NCBI GenBank assembly: GCA_035513575.1
Contig: DATKBW010000157.1
Span: 1 to 64,000 of the forward strand
Length of the DNA: 64,000 bases
Reading direction: 5' to 3'
Origin: JAHWKI01 sp035513575
GTDB lineage: Bacteria > Gemmatimonadota > Gemmatimonadetes > Longimicrobiales > RSA9
The notes beneath the pieces were generated by a model. It did no database searches, had not been told where the DNA came from, and was given only the letters and a program-made list of their open reading frames with translations. Positions 16,099-23,548 of this stretch are shown here, one piece after another (the first letter of the stretch is position 1; each line of letters opens with the position of its first letter). The position numbers and the translations under genes were made by a program.

Positions 16099-16422
16099 AT
16101 GACCAACTTCCAGCAGATCCTCCAGATGGGCCAGCAGATGCAGGCCCGTCTTTCGGAGCTCCAGACGGAGCTCGGCAAGCAGAGCGTCTCCTGCAGCAGC
16201 GGCGGGGGAATGGTGACCGTCACGGCGGATGGACGGGGGCGGGTCCGGGAGATCCGGATCGACCCGTCCGTGGTGGACCCGTCGGACGTGGAGATGCTCG
16301 AGGACCTCGTCGTCGCGGCGGTGTCCGAGGCCCAGCAGCGGGCCGTGCAGCTCTACGAGGAAGAGATGAAGAAGCTGACCGGCGGGCTGTCGCTGCCGTT
16401 CCAGCTGCCCAACCTCCCCTGA
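16099..16422 (+). CDS. YbaB/EbfC family nucleoid-associated protein
   Basis: A 107-residue DNA-binding protein of the YbaB/EbfC family, normally between dnaX and recR. Signatures are 'MTNFQQILQMGQQMQ', the central beta region 'GGGMVTVTADGRGRVREIRI' and 'MLEDLVVAAVSEAQQRA'. The family forms dimers that bind DNA with little sequence specificity. ATG 16099 with GCGAGAG upstream is used; the longer frame from 16045 lies partly before the predicted transcription start. Confidence 0.93.
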   Translation: MTNFQQILQMGQQMQARLSELQTELGKQSVSCSSGGGMVTVTADGRGRVREIRIDPSVVDPSDVEMLEDLVVAAVSEAQQRAVQLYEEEMKKLTGGLSLPFQLPNLP

Positions 16423-16426
16423 CGGA

Positions 16427-17026
16427 ATGGGCGCGATCGAGGATCTGACGACGGAGCTCGCCCGTCTCCCGGGCATCGGCCGGAAGACGGCGCTGCGCCT
16501 GACGTATTTCCTCCTCAAGCGAACGCCGGAGGAGAGCCGGCGTCTCGCCCGAGCCATCGAGACCGTGGCCGAGCGGGTGCGCGCGTGCTCGCAATGCGGT
16601 AACCTGACGGAGTCGGATCCGTGCGACCTCTGCAAGGACGCGCGGCGTGACCCCCGCACCATCTGTGTCGTCGAAGACGTGGCAGACATCGGCGCCATCG
16701 AGAGAACGGGCGAGTACCGCGGGCTCTACCACGTGCTCGGCGGCCATCTGTCCCCGCTGGAGGGCGTCGGTCCCGGCGAGCTGAACGTGGAGAGCTTGCT
16801 CCGGCGGCTCGCGCCCGCCGGCACGGGCGATGGCGTGGATGAGCTGATCATCGCGACGAATCCGAGTGTCGAGGGGGAAGCCACCGCGCTCTACCTGCAG
16901 AAGCTGGTGGGCCCGCAGGGCGTGCGCGTCACCCGCCTCGCGCGCGGGCTGCCCGTGGGCGGTGATCTCGAGTACGCCGATGGCGTCACCATCGCCGAGG
17001 CCCTCTCAGGACGGCGGGAGCTTTGA
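16427..17026 (+). CDS. recR: recombination protein RecR
   Basis: A 199-residue RecR, the usual length. It has the helix-hairpin-helix 'LARLPGIGRKTALRLTYFLL', a C4 zinc finger (CSQCGNLTESDPCDLC), a Toprim domain with 'ICVVEDVADIGAIE' and 'LIIATNPSVEGEATALYL', and the terminal 'DGVTIAEALSGRREL'. RecR acts with RecO (and RecF) to load RecA on single-strand gaps. It starts 4 nt after ybaB. Confidence 0.97.
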   Translation: MGAIEDLTTELARLPGIGRKTALRLTYFLLKRTPEESRRLARAIETVAERVRACSQCGNLTESDPCDLCKDARRDPRTICVVEDVADIGAIERTGEYRGLYHVLGGHLSPLEGVGPGELNVESLLRRLAPAGTGDGVDELIIATNPSVEGEATALYLQKLVGPQGVRVTRLARGLPVGGDLEYADGVTIAEALSGRREL

Positions 17027-17030
17027 GCGG

Positions 17031-17351
17031 ATGAACACCAGGCAGATCCTGCGGATCACGGCAATCGGCCTCCTGGCGGCCGCCGGTGCGGCGGTGCTCG
17101 GGGTGGTCTTCGTGCGCGACCAGATCTCGCGGCACCGCCGCGACCTCTTCAGCTCGCGGCCCCTGCGCCGCCTGGCCGCTCTCGGCTACATCGCCGGCGC
17201 GCCGCCCACCGTGGACTCCGCCCGACTGCTCCGGGACTACATCGCCTGGGAGCGCCAGCCGCTGATCCGGCGTCAGGCGACGCAGGTGCTGACCAAGATG
17301 GAGCGCGCCCTCCAGGAGAACGCCCGGGTCTCGGGCGGGGTCGCCGGATGA
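17031..17351 (+). CDS. small single-pass membrane protein upstream of mglB
   Basis: A 106-residue protein I do not recognise. Residues 7-27 form one transmembrane helix ('ITAIGLLAAAGAAVLGVVFV'). The rest is Arg-rich and helical, with 'FSSRPLRRLAALGYI' and 'LIRRQATQVLTKMERAL'. It starts 4 nt after recR and its stop overlaps mglB (ATGA at 17348), so it is co-translated with the polarity genes and may be a membrane partner for them. That role is inference. Confidence 0.7.
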   Translation: MNTRQILRITAIGLLAAAGAAVLGVVFVRDQISRHRRDLFSSRPLRRLAALGYIAGAPPTVDSARLLRDYIAWERQPLIRRQATQVLTKMERALQENARVSGGVAG

Positions 17352-17836
17352 CCCGAAATCCCATCAGGGAGCTGGGCCCGGCCGACCTCGAGCGGATCAA
17401 CGGCATTCTCGAGTCGTTCGTTTCCGAGACGGGTGCGCGGTGCGCCCTGCTGCTCGACCGGGCCGGCCGCGCCGTGACCGCCTTCGGCGACACCGCCGAC
17501 CTGGACGAGACCAGCTTCGCGTCCCTCGCGGCGGCCGATTTCGAGGCGAGCGACCAGCTCGCGGGTCTGCTGGGCGAGGACGAGTTCACCGCCCTGTATC
17601 ACCAGGGCGCGGCCGGGTCCATGTACCTGGCGGACATCGGCGGCGCCGCCATCCTGGCGGCCGTCTTCGATCGGCGTACCACCCTCGGCATGGTCCGGCT
17701 CAAGACCCGCGCGGTCGTGCCGCAGCTCCTCGATCTGCTCGAGGAGCTCGGGCGGCGGCCGGAACGTAGCGGCGAGCGGCTGGAGGCCGGATGGCTGGAT
17801 GACGCAGTGGACCAGATCGACCGGCTGTTCGGGTGA
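17348..17836 (+). CDS. mglB: roadblock/LC7-domain protein, MglB-like GTPase-activating protein
   Basis: A 162-residue roadblock/LC7 protein. The core 'LDRAGRAVTAFGD', 'ASLAAADFEASDQLAGLLGE' (part) and 'ADIGGAAILAAVFDRRTTLGMVRLK' follow the MglB pattern. In Myxococcus MglB is the GAP that sets polarity by stimulating MglA. Here it lies immediately before mglA, the standard arrangement. No motility genes are nearby, so the polarity cue could serve pili, gliding or another polar machine. Confidence 0.88.
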   Translation: MTRNPIRELGPADLERINGILESFVSETGARCALLLDRAGRAVTAFGDTADLDETSFASLAAADFEASDQLAGLLGEDEFTALYHQGAAGSMYLADIGGAAILAAVFDRRTTLGMVRLKTRAVVPQLLDLLEELGRRPERSGERLEAGWLDDAVDQIDRLFG

Positions 17837-17852
17837 GGACGGGAGGCGGATC

Positions 17853-18431
17853 ATGTCGATGATCAACTACGCCAGCCGCGAGATCAACTGCAAGATCGTC
17901 TATTATGGCTCCGGCCTCTGCGGCAAGACGACGAACCTGGAGTACGTCTACAAAAAGGTGAACCCGGAGACCAGGGGAAAGATGATCTCCCTGGCCACGG
18001 AGAACGAGCGGACGCTCTTTTTCGACTTCCTCCCCGTAGACCTGGGCACCATCCGCGGCTTCAAGACCCGCTTCCACCTCTACACCGTCCCCGGCCAGGT
18101 CTATTACAACGCCAGCCGCCGACTCATCCTCAAGGGCGTCGACGGGATCGTGTTCGTGGCCGACTCACAGGTGGAACGCATGGATGCCAACCTCGCCTCC
18201 ATGCAGAACCTCTACGAGAACCTGGCCGACTACGGCTACGATCCCCGCCAGCTGCCCATGGTCCTCCAGTACAACAAGCGCGACCTCGGCAACATCGTCG
18301 CCATGGACGAGCTCAGCGCCCAGCTGAATTCCGGCGAGCTGCAGGAGTTCGAGGCCGTCGCCACGGAAGGGGAGGGGGTCTTCGACACGCTGCGCGCCGT
18401 CAGCAAACAGGTCATCAAGGCCCTCAGCTGA
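17853..18431 (+). CDS. mglA: MglA-like small GTPase
   Basis: A 192-residue Ras-like GTPase. P-loop GSGLCGKTT (about 19-27), 'FFDFLPVDLGTIRGFKTRF' carrying the switch region, 'YTVPGQVYYNASR' where T replaces the usual DxxG Asp (typical of MglA), and NKRD for guanine recognition. It partners the MglB-like protein upstream. GGGAGGCGGA precedes the ATG. The pair forms the GTPase/GAP switch that defines leading and lagging poles in Myxococcus and Thermus. Confidence 0.93.
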   Translation: MSMINYASREINCKIVYYGSGLCGKTTNLEYVYKKVNPETRGKMISLATENERTLFFDFLPVDLGTIRGFKTRFHLYTVPGQVYYNASRRLILKGVDGIVFVADSQVERMDANLASMQNLYENLADYGYDPRQLPMVLQYNKRDLGNIVAMDELSAQLNSGELQEFEAVATEGEGVFDTLRAVSKQVIKALS

Positions 18432-18436
18432 CCCGT

Positions 18437-19090
18437 ATGCCCATCCTCCAGGCCCGCACCATCCCGAACGTCATTACCGTCGGGCGCATCCTCGTGGCGC
18501 CCGCCGTTTTCATCCTGATCCTCACTCCGGGCTTCTGGCCGCGCCTGGTCGCGTTCGCCCTGTTCCTGATCGCCGCCTTCTCCGACCTCATCGACGGCCA
18601 CCTCGCCCGCAAGCACGGCTGGATCTCCGATTTCGGCAAGCTCATGGACCCGCTCGCCGACAAGCTCCTGCTAGTCGCCACGTTCCTCCCCTTCTACATC
18701 GTTTCCCACCGTCCCGGCCCCGCGGGTCACCTGCCGTACTGGGGGGAGCTACCCCTGTGGCTCATCGTCGTCATATTCGGCCGCGAGCTGGTGGTCACGG
18801 TGGTGCGCCAGCTCGAGGCCCAACGCGGCAGGGTCATCCCTGCGGGCACGGCGGGAAAGTACAAAACGGTGTTCCAGAACATCTTCAGCGGCTCCGCGAT
18901 CTTCTGGTACGCCCTGCGGGACCGGGCCGCGGAGCGCGGCTGGACGGGGACGGCCTGGGAGCACTGGCAGGGTCTGCTCCACGGCCCGGTGGTCGCCATC
19001 TCCCTCCTGATCGCTCTCCTGCTGACGGTCTATTCGATGATCGTCTACTTCCGGAGCTGGCGCGCCCTCCCGCCCGGGTCGCCGTCGTGA
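18437..19090 (+). CDS. pgsA: CDP-diacylglycerol--glycerol-3-phosphate 3-phosphatidyltransferase
   Basis: A 217-residue integral membrane enzyme making phosphatidylglycerophosphate. The CDP-alcohol phosphotransferase motif D-x2-DG-x2-AR-x8-G-x3-D-x3-D is complete in 'DLIDGHLARKHGWISDFGK' followed by LMDPLADK. 'TIPNVITVGRILVAP' is the classic PgsA start, and about five hydrophobic segments follow. It begins 5 nt after mglA. Confidence 0.94.
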   Translation: MPILQARTIPNVITVGRILVAPAVFILILTPGFWPRLVAFALFLIAAFSDLIDGHLARKHGWISDFGKLMDPLADKLLLVATFLPFYIVSHRPGPAGHLPYWGELPLWLIVVIFGRELVVTVVRQLEAQRGRVIPAGTAGKYKTVFQNIFSGSAIFWYALRDRAAERGWTGTAWEHWQGLLHGPVVAISLLIALLLTVYSMIVYFRSWRALPPGSPS

Positions 19091-19566
19091 CCGCCGAAAT
19101 GGCGGCGCGACTGGGGGAAAGGCTCGCCCGTCAGGGCTTCACGCTCGCCGTCGCCGAGAGTTGTAGCGGCGGCCTCCTCGCGGCCCGGCTCACGGACGGT
19201 GACGGTGCCTCCCGTTTCTTTCTGGCGGGGCTCACGACATACTCGAACGCGGCGAAGACCGCGCTGCTGGGGGTGCCTCCCGAAGACCTCGCCGCCCACG
19301 GGGCCGTGTCCGAGCGGGTGGCGCGGGCCATGGCGGAGGGAGCACGGCGGGCGACGGGAGCGGACGCCGCCCTGGCCGTGACCGGGGTTGCGGGCCCGGG
19401 CGGAGGGACCCCCGAGAAGCCGGTCGGGATGGTCTGGATCGCGGCGGCCCTCGGGGACCGGGTGGAGGCCCGGCGCTTCTCCTTCGCCGGCGACCGCGCC
19501 GCCGTTCGGACGGCGTCGGTCACCGCCGCGCTGGGGCTGCTGGACGCGCTGCTCGAGGAGGGGTGA
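19087..19566 (+). CDS. pncC: CinA C-terminal domain protein (nicotinamide-nucleotide amidase)
   Basis: A 159-residue stand-alone CinA C-terminal domain. Signatures 'LAVAESCSGGLLAARLTD' (catalytic Ser in ESCSGG), 'GLTTYSNAAKTALLGV', and 'ALAVTGVAGPGGGTPEKPVG'. Family members deamidate nicotinamide mononucleotide for NAD recycling. The N-terminal COG1058 domain of full CinA is absent. GTG start overlaps pgsA stop (GTGA), and pgsA-cinA adjacency is common. Confidence 0.93.
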   Translation: MTAEMAARLGERLARQGFTLAVAESCSGGLLAARLTDGDGASRFFLAGLTTYSNAAKTALLGVPPEDLAAHGAVSERVARAMAEGARRATGADAALAVTGVAGPGGGTPEKPVGMVWIAAALGDRVEARRFSFAGDRAAVRTASVTAALGLLDALLEEG

Positions 19567-20414
19567 TGCCAGGTACCATGCAGCAGAACCACGGCTATCT
19601 CGAAGGCGTCGGCCGGATCCGTCTCCACTACCGTACGTGGGAGATCCCGGAGCCGGAGGCCGCGATCCTCGTCGTCCACGGCATGTTCGAGCACGGCGGT
19701 CGCTACGCCGGGGTGGGCGAGAGCATGGCGGCGTCGGGATTCTCCACGTTCGCCGTGGACCTGCGCGGCCACGGCTCCTCCGAGGGGCGTCGCGGCCACA
19801 TCGCCCGGTTCGACGTGCTGCTCCAGGACCTGGACCGGTTCCGACGCGAAGTGCAGGGGCTCGTCCCCGTCGGCGTCCCGTTCTTCCTCCTCGGCCACTC
19901 CATGGGAGGCCTGGTGGGGCTCCGCTATCTCGAGGAATACGACGTGCCATTCGCCGGCGCCGTCTTCACCTCCCCCTGGCTCGGCACCGCCTACGACGCC
20001 CCCCGGTGGAAGGTCATGATGGGGACCGTCTTCAACCACGTGCTGCCCGCGTTCCCCTTCACCGTTCAGATCGATCCCGCCGATCTCACCCACGACGAAG
20101 AGCGCGCCGCCGACTACGCGGACGACCCGCAGATCCATTCCACCATCACGCCGCGCATGTTCTCCGAGCTCTCCGGCGCCATCGAGACCGCGTTCCGGCG
20201 TGGCGACCGCATCACCGTCCCGATCCTCTTCCTCCTCGGCGGCGACGATACCCTCGTCTCCACCGAGCGCAGCCTCGCCTTCGCGCGCATGCTTCCGGCC
20301 CAGCGCGTCGACGTCGAGATCCTCGAGAACATGCGCCACGAGGTCCTCCAGGAGCGAGGCCGGGCGGCCATCATCTCCGAGATCCGCGACTGGATCACCG
20401 CCCACCTCCCGTGA
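19566..20414 (+). CDS. alpha/beta hydrolase, monoacylglycerol-lipase-like
   Basis: About 282 residues. 'AILVVHGMFEHGGRYAGVGE' (oxyanion region), nucleophile elbow GHSMGG, 'LLGGDDTLVS' supplying the acidic residue, and the late His in 'MRHEVLQE' make a full serine-hydrolase triad. Together with 'AVDLRGHGSSEGRRGHI' these fit the monoglyceride lipase/lysophospholipase group (Hydrolase_4). The substrate is unknown; phospholipid-related neighbours (pgsA) are suggestive only. It overlaps the previous stop as TGATG. Confidence 0.87.
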   Translation: MPGTMQQNHGYLEGVGRIRLHYRTWEIPEPEAAILVVHGMFEHGGRYAGVGESMAASGFSTFAVDLRGHGSSEGRRGHIARFDVLLQDLDRFRREVQGLVPVGVPFFLLGHSMGGLVGLRYLEEYDVPFAGAVFTSPWLGTAYDAPRWKVMMGTVFNHVLPAFPFTVQIDPADLTHDEERAADYADDPQIHSTITPRMFSELSGAIETAFRRGDRITVPILFLLGGDDTLVSTERSLAFARMLPAQRVDVEILENMRHEVLQERGRAAIISEIRDWITAHLP

Positions 20415-20436
20415 CTGCCGATGCGGCAGTTGGCAC

Positions 20437-20452
20437 CGGCATCCCGATTGCA
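20437..20452 (+). promoter_or_regulatory. weak sigma54-like (-24/-12) site upstream of grpE
   Basis: CGGCATCCCGATTGCA has GG and GC separated by 10 nt, with GGCA and TTGCA matching the -24/-12 consensus at 9 of 12 fixed positions. Predicted start would be about 20464, 29 nt before grpE. No enhancer site is identified, and chaperone genes are rarely sigma54-dependent, so this may be chance. Confidence 0.2.
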
Positions 20453-20492
20453 CCCGAGTCCAGCAACCGCGGAACCTGCCAGGGGATGAGAG

Positions 20493-21077
20493 ATGAGTGA
20501 AGACATGGGACCCAGGGACGACCGTGAGGCCGGGGCGGAGGAGAGCGGGCAGGAGCACGCCGCCCTCCAGGTCCAGCCGGAGGGGGAAGGGGAGGAGGCG
20601 TCGCGGAGCGCGGAGGTGGAGGAGCTTCGGGGCGAGCTGGACTCCCTCAACGACCGGCATCTGCGGCTGGCAGCCGAGTTCGACAACTACCGCAAGCGCA
20701 ACGAACGTGACCGTCACGCGCTGGCCGCGCGGCTCCAGGTGGACCTGGTGCGACCCATGCTCGATGTCCTGGATGATCTCGAGCGCGTGATCGAGAGCGG
20801 GGCCGCGGCGGACGCGGACGCGCTCACGGATGGCGTGCGGCTGGTGGAGAAGAAGCTCCGGGGTGCGCTGGAGGCGGCGGGGCTGGAGTCGCTGGACGCG
20901 GACGGCCAGCCGTTCGATCCCGCGGTCATGGAGGCGCTGATGACGGTGCCCACGGCGGACCCGGCGGAGGACGACCGGGTCGCGGACGTGTTCCAGAAGG
21001 GCTATCGCTTCGGTGGCACGCTGGTGCGCCCCGCGCGGGTTCGCGTGCTCAAGTACGACGAGACCGCGGGCGAGTAG
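20493..21077 (+). CDS. grpE: nucleotide exchange factor GrpE
   Basis: A 194-residue GrpE. An acidic disordered start is followed by a long helix ('LRLAAEFDNYRKRNERDRHA'), then 'LVRPMLDVLDDLERVIESG' and the C-terminal beta wing ending 'VFQKGYRFGGTLVRPARVRV'. GrpE releases ADP from DnaK. A strong AGGGGATGAGAG precedes the ATG. dnaJ follows 5 nt later; dnaK and hrcA are not here, and I see no CIRCE element. Confidence 0.96.
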   Translation: MSEDMGPRDDREAGAEESGQEHAALQVQPEGEGEEASRSAEVEELRGELDSLNDRHLRLAAEFDNYRKRNERDRHALAARLQVDLVRPMLDVLDDLERVIESGAAADADALTDGVRLVEKKLRGALEAAGLESLDADGQPFDPAVMEALMTVPTADPAEDDRVADVFQKGYRFGGTLVRPARVRVLKYDETAGE

Positions 21078-21082
21078 GCGCC

Positions 21083-22198
21083 ATGGCGGCGGCGACGTCC
21101 AAGGACTACTACCAGATTCTCGGGATCTCCGAGGGCGCCGACGCTCCGGAGATCAAGAAGTCGTACCGGAAGCTCGCGAAGCAGTACCATCCGGACGCGA
21201 ACCAGAACGACCCCCGGGCCGCCGAGCGCTTCAAGGAGGTCGGCGAGGCCTACGCGGTCCTGTCCAACCCGGCCAAGCGCAAGCAGTACGACCAGATGCG
21301 CCGGATGGGCCCGTTCGCCGGCTTCCGGGGCGGCGCGGGGGGCGGAGGCGGGGGATTCGGCGGCACGGAGGGGATCCGCTTCTCCACCGAGGACCTCGGG
21401 GACCTGGGGGGGCTCGGCGATCTCTTCAGCTCCATCTTCGACTTCGGCCGGAAGCGGCGCCCCAGGAGCGGACCGGAGCGCGGGACGGACCTGGAGTACA
21501 CGGTCGAGGTCCACTTCGAGACCGCGGCCCGTGGCGGCACGCTCGCCGTGGCGGTCCCGGTGACGGACGAATGCGCCACGTGCGGCGGGTCCGGCGCGGC
21601 GCCGGGTGCGCGCCTGGTCACGTGCGTCGAGTGTGGCGGATCGGGCACGGTGTCCTTCGGCCAGGGCGGGTTCGCCGTGAACCGGCCATGTCCCGCCTGC
21701 TACGGTCGCGGGCAGATCCCGGCGGCGCCCTGTCCGACGTGCGCCGGAACCGGGCAGGTCCGGCAGGAGCGGCAGATCCGCCTCAAGATCCCGCCGGGCG
21801 TGGATACCGGTACGAAGATGCGCCTGAGCGGCCAGGGACAGCGGGGACAGGCGGGGGGCTCCGCGGGCGACCTGCTGATCACGTTCCAGGTGCAGCCCCA
21901 CCGGTTCTTCCGCCGGAAGGGACTGGACATCCACGTGACGGTGCCGGTCAACATCGCGCAGGCGGCGCTGGGATCCCGGATCCGGGTGCGCACCGTCGAT
22001 GGCAGGAAGGTCTCGCTCAAGGTCCCCCCGGGCACGCAGTCGGGCACGCGCTTCCGCATCCCGGGGCAGGGGATCGAGAAGGGTGGGGCCCGCGGGGATC
22101 AGTACGTGCAGGTCAAGATCACCGTCCCCGAGCACCTGGACGAAGACGAGGCGCGGCTGATGAAGCAGTTTGCGGAAGCCGCCGAACTGAAGTACTGA
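21083..22198 (+). CDS. dnaJ: chaperone protein DnaJ
   Basis: A 371-residue type I DnaJ. J domain with HPD at about residue 39; a Gly/Phe-rich linker ('GGAGGGGGGFGG'); a zinc domain with four CxxCxGxG repeats (CATCGGSG, CVECGGSG, CPACYGRG, CPTCAGTG); then two substrate-binding beta domains. It delivers clients to DnaK. Together with grpE it forms a two-gene co-chaperone operon. Confidence 0.97.
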   Translation: MAAATSKDYYQILGISEGADAPEIKKSYRKLAKQYHPDANQNDPRAAERFKEVGEAYAVLSNPAKRKQYDQMRRMGPFAGFRGGAGGGGGGFGGTEGIRFSTEDLGDLGGLGDLFSSIFDFGRKRRPRSGPERGTDLEYTVEVHFETAARGGTLAVAVPVTDECATCGGSGAAPGARLVTCVECGGSGTVSFGQGGFAVNRPCPACYGRGQIPAAPCPTCAGTGQVRQERQIRLKIPPGVDTGTKMRLSGQGQRGQAGGSAGDLLITFQVQPHRFFRRKGLDIHVTVPVNIAQAALGSRIRVRTVDGRKVSLKVPPGTQSGTRFRIPGQGIEKGGARGDQYVQVKITVPEHLDEDEARLMKQFAEAAELKY

Positions 22199-22207
22199 GG
22201 TGGCGTG

Positions 22208-22441
22208 ATGTCGCGGACGATCCAGGACGCCAATCTCGAGATATGGGAAGCCTACGCGTCGGCCGGCGAGTTCGGGTTCCCCGAGCGGTCAAAGATCCTG
22301 TTCCACTGCCTGTCCGATCGGACGCGCCGGGCCCGGGCACTCCAGCGGGAAGAGGACAGGGCGGCCGTGGAGCACGCGGTCGCGACGCTTTCGGACGCGG
22401 AGCTGATGACGCTCCTGGAGCGGGCGACGGACGTGAAGTAG
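22208..22441 (+). CDS. small acidic protein downstream of dnaJ
   Basis: A 77-residue protein I do not recognise. It is charged and probably helical ('QDANLEIWEAYASAGEFGF' start), with no membrane segment or Cys pair. It begins 9 nt after dnaJ, with an in-frame GTG immediately before the ATG, so it is likely co-transcribed with the co-chaperones. Codon use looks normal. No function is proposed. Confidence 0.6.
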   Translation: MSRTIQDANLEIWEAYASAGEFGFPERSKILFHCLSDRTRRARALQREEDRAAVEHAVATLSDAELMTLLERATDVK

Positions 22442-22462
22442 GCGACGGCCCGCACCGCCGGC

Positions 22463-23548
22463 TCAGCGGATCCGCCCACCCCCGATGAGCGTCTCGCCGC
22501 GATAGAGCGCCCCGGACTGGCCGGGCGTGAGGGCGTTCTGCGGTGGGCGCAGGCGCAGACGGAGCCCGGCGTCGTCGACCGACAGGACCTCGGCCGCGAC
22601 GAGGGCGCCGCGGTGCCGGAGCCGCACGGTCAGCCGCTCGCCGACGGACGGCCGCGCGGCCAGCCAGTTCGGGTCTCCGAGGCCGACCTCGTCCCGCGCC
22701 AGCCGGGACGCGTCGCCCACCACGACCTCGTTGCTGGCCGTACGAACGCCGAGGACGTAGAGGCGGCGGCCGAAGCCGCCGCCGAGCCCCTTCCGCTGGC
22801 CGACGGTGTAGCGCGCGTACCCCCCGTGCATCCCCAGCTCCTCCCCCGCCGGCCCGACCATCCGACCCGGGCTCAGGGCGGGGTGGTCGGGACCCAGGCG
22901 ATCCGCGAGGAAGTCGGTGTAGTCGTCAGTGGGCACGAAACAGATCTCCTGGGACTCCGGTTTCTCCGCCGTCCCGAGCCCCAGGGCGCGGGCGCGGTCC
23001 CGTACCTCCGGCTTCGTGAGCTCTCCCACGGGGAAATCCACGTGCGCGAGCACGCCCGGGGGCACGCCCCACAGGAAGTAGGACTGGTCCTTCCGGGCAT
23101 CGACACCCCGGAGCAGCATCGGCGGGGCGCCGTTCTCCCGGCGGATCCGCGCGTAATGGCCGGTGGCGATGAGATCTGCGCCCAGGGCCCGGCCCCGGCG
23201 GAGCAGGTCCGGGATCTTCGTGTTGGAGTTGCAGCGGACGCACGGGTTCGGGGTCCGCCCGGCCAGGTACTCGGCCACGAAGTCGTCCATGACCGCGCGG
23301 CCGAACGACTCTTCCATGTCGAAGACGTAATGGGGGATGTCCAGCTGGTCGGCCACCCGGCGCGCGTCCATGATGCCGTCCAGCCCGCAGCAGGTGCGTC
23401 CGCGGGCGGGCGTCTCGGCGTAGCAGAATGTCTTCATGGTCGCGCCGATGACCCGGTAGCCCCGCTCCACGAGCAGCGCCGCGGCCACGGAGCTATCCAC
23501 GCCGCCCGACATGGCGACGAGCACCGTTTCGCGCCGGGGTCCGCTCAT
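22463..23548 (-). CDS. mnmA: tRNA-specific 2-thiouridylase MnmA
   Basis: A 361-residue enzyme that thiolates U34 of Lys, Glu and Gln tRNAs. PP-loop SGGVDSS (14-20), catalytic Cys103 in NPCVRCN and the persulfide-accepting Cys203 in SQEICF are all present, as are 'GHYARI' and 'YTVGQRKGLG'. An extra CC pair (residues 53-54, in 'RTCCGLDG') occurs in many non-enteric MnmA. The ATG overlaps the cysteine desulfurase stop (ATGA, 23545-23548), coupling sulfur donor and acceptor. Confidence 0.96.
   Translation of the reverse strand: MSGPRRETVLVAMSGGVDSSVAAALLVERGYRVIGATMKTFCYAETPARGRTCCGLDGIMDARRVADQLDIPHYVFDMEESFGRAVMDDFVAEYLAGRTPNPCVRCNSNTKIPDLLRRGRALGADLIATGHYARIRRENGAPPMLLRGVDARKDQSYFLWGVPPGVLAHVDFPVGELTKPEVRDRARALGLGTAEKPESQEICFVPTDDYTDFLADRLGPDHPALSPGRMVGPAGEELGMHGGYARYTVGQRKGLGGGFGRRLYVLGVRTASNEVVVGDASRLARDEVGLGDPNWLAARPSVGERLTVRLRHRGALVAAEVLSVDDAGLRLRLRPPQNALTPGQSGALYRGETLIGGGRIR

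Noticed and set aside
19131..20717. 528-codon minus-strand frame opposite the alpha/beta hydrolase
   Set aside because: Shadow of pncC and the hydrolase, no recognisable domain.
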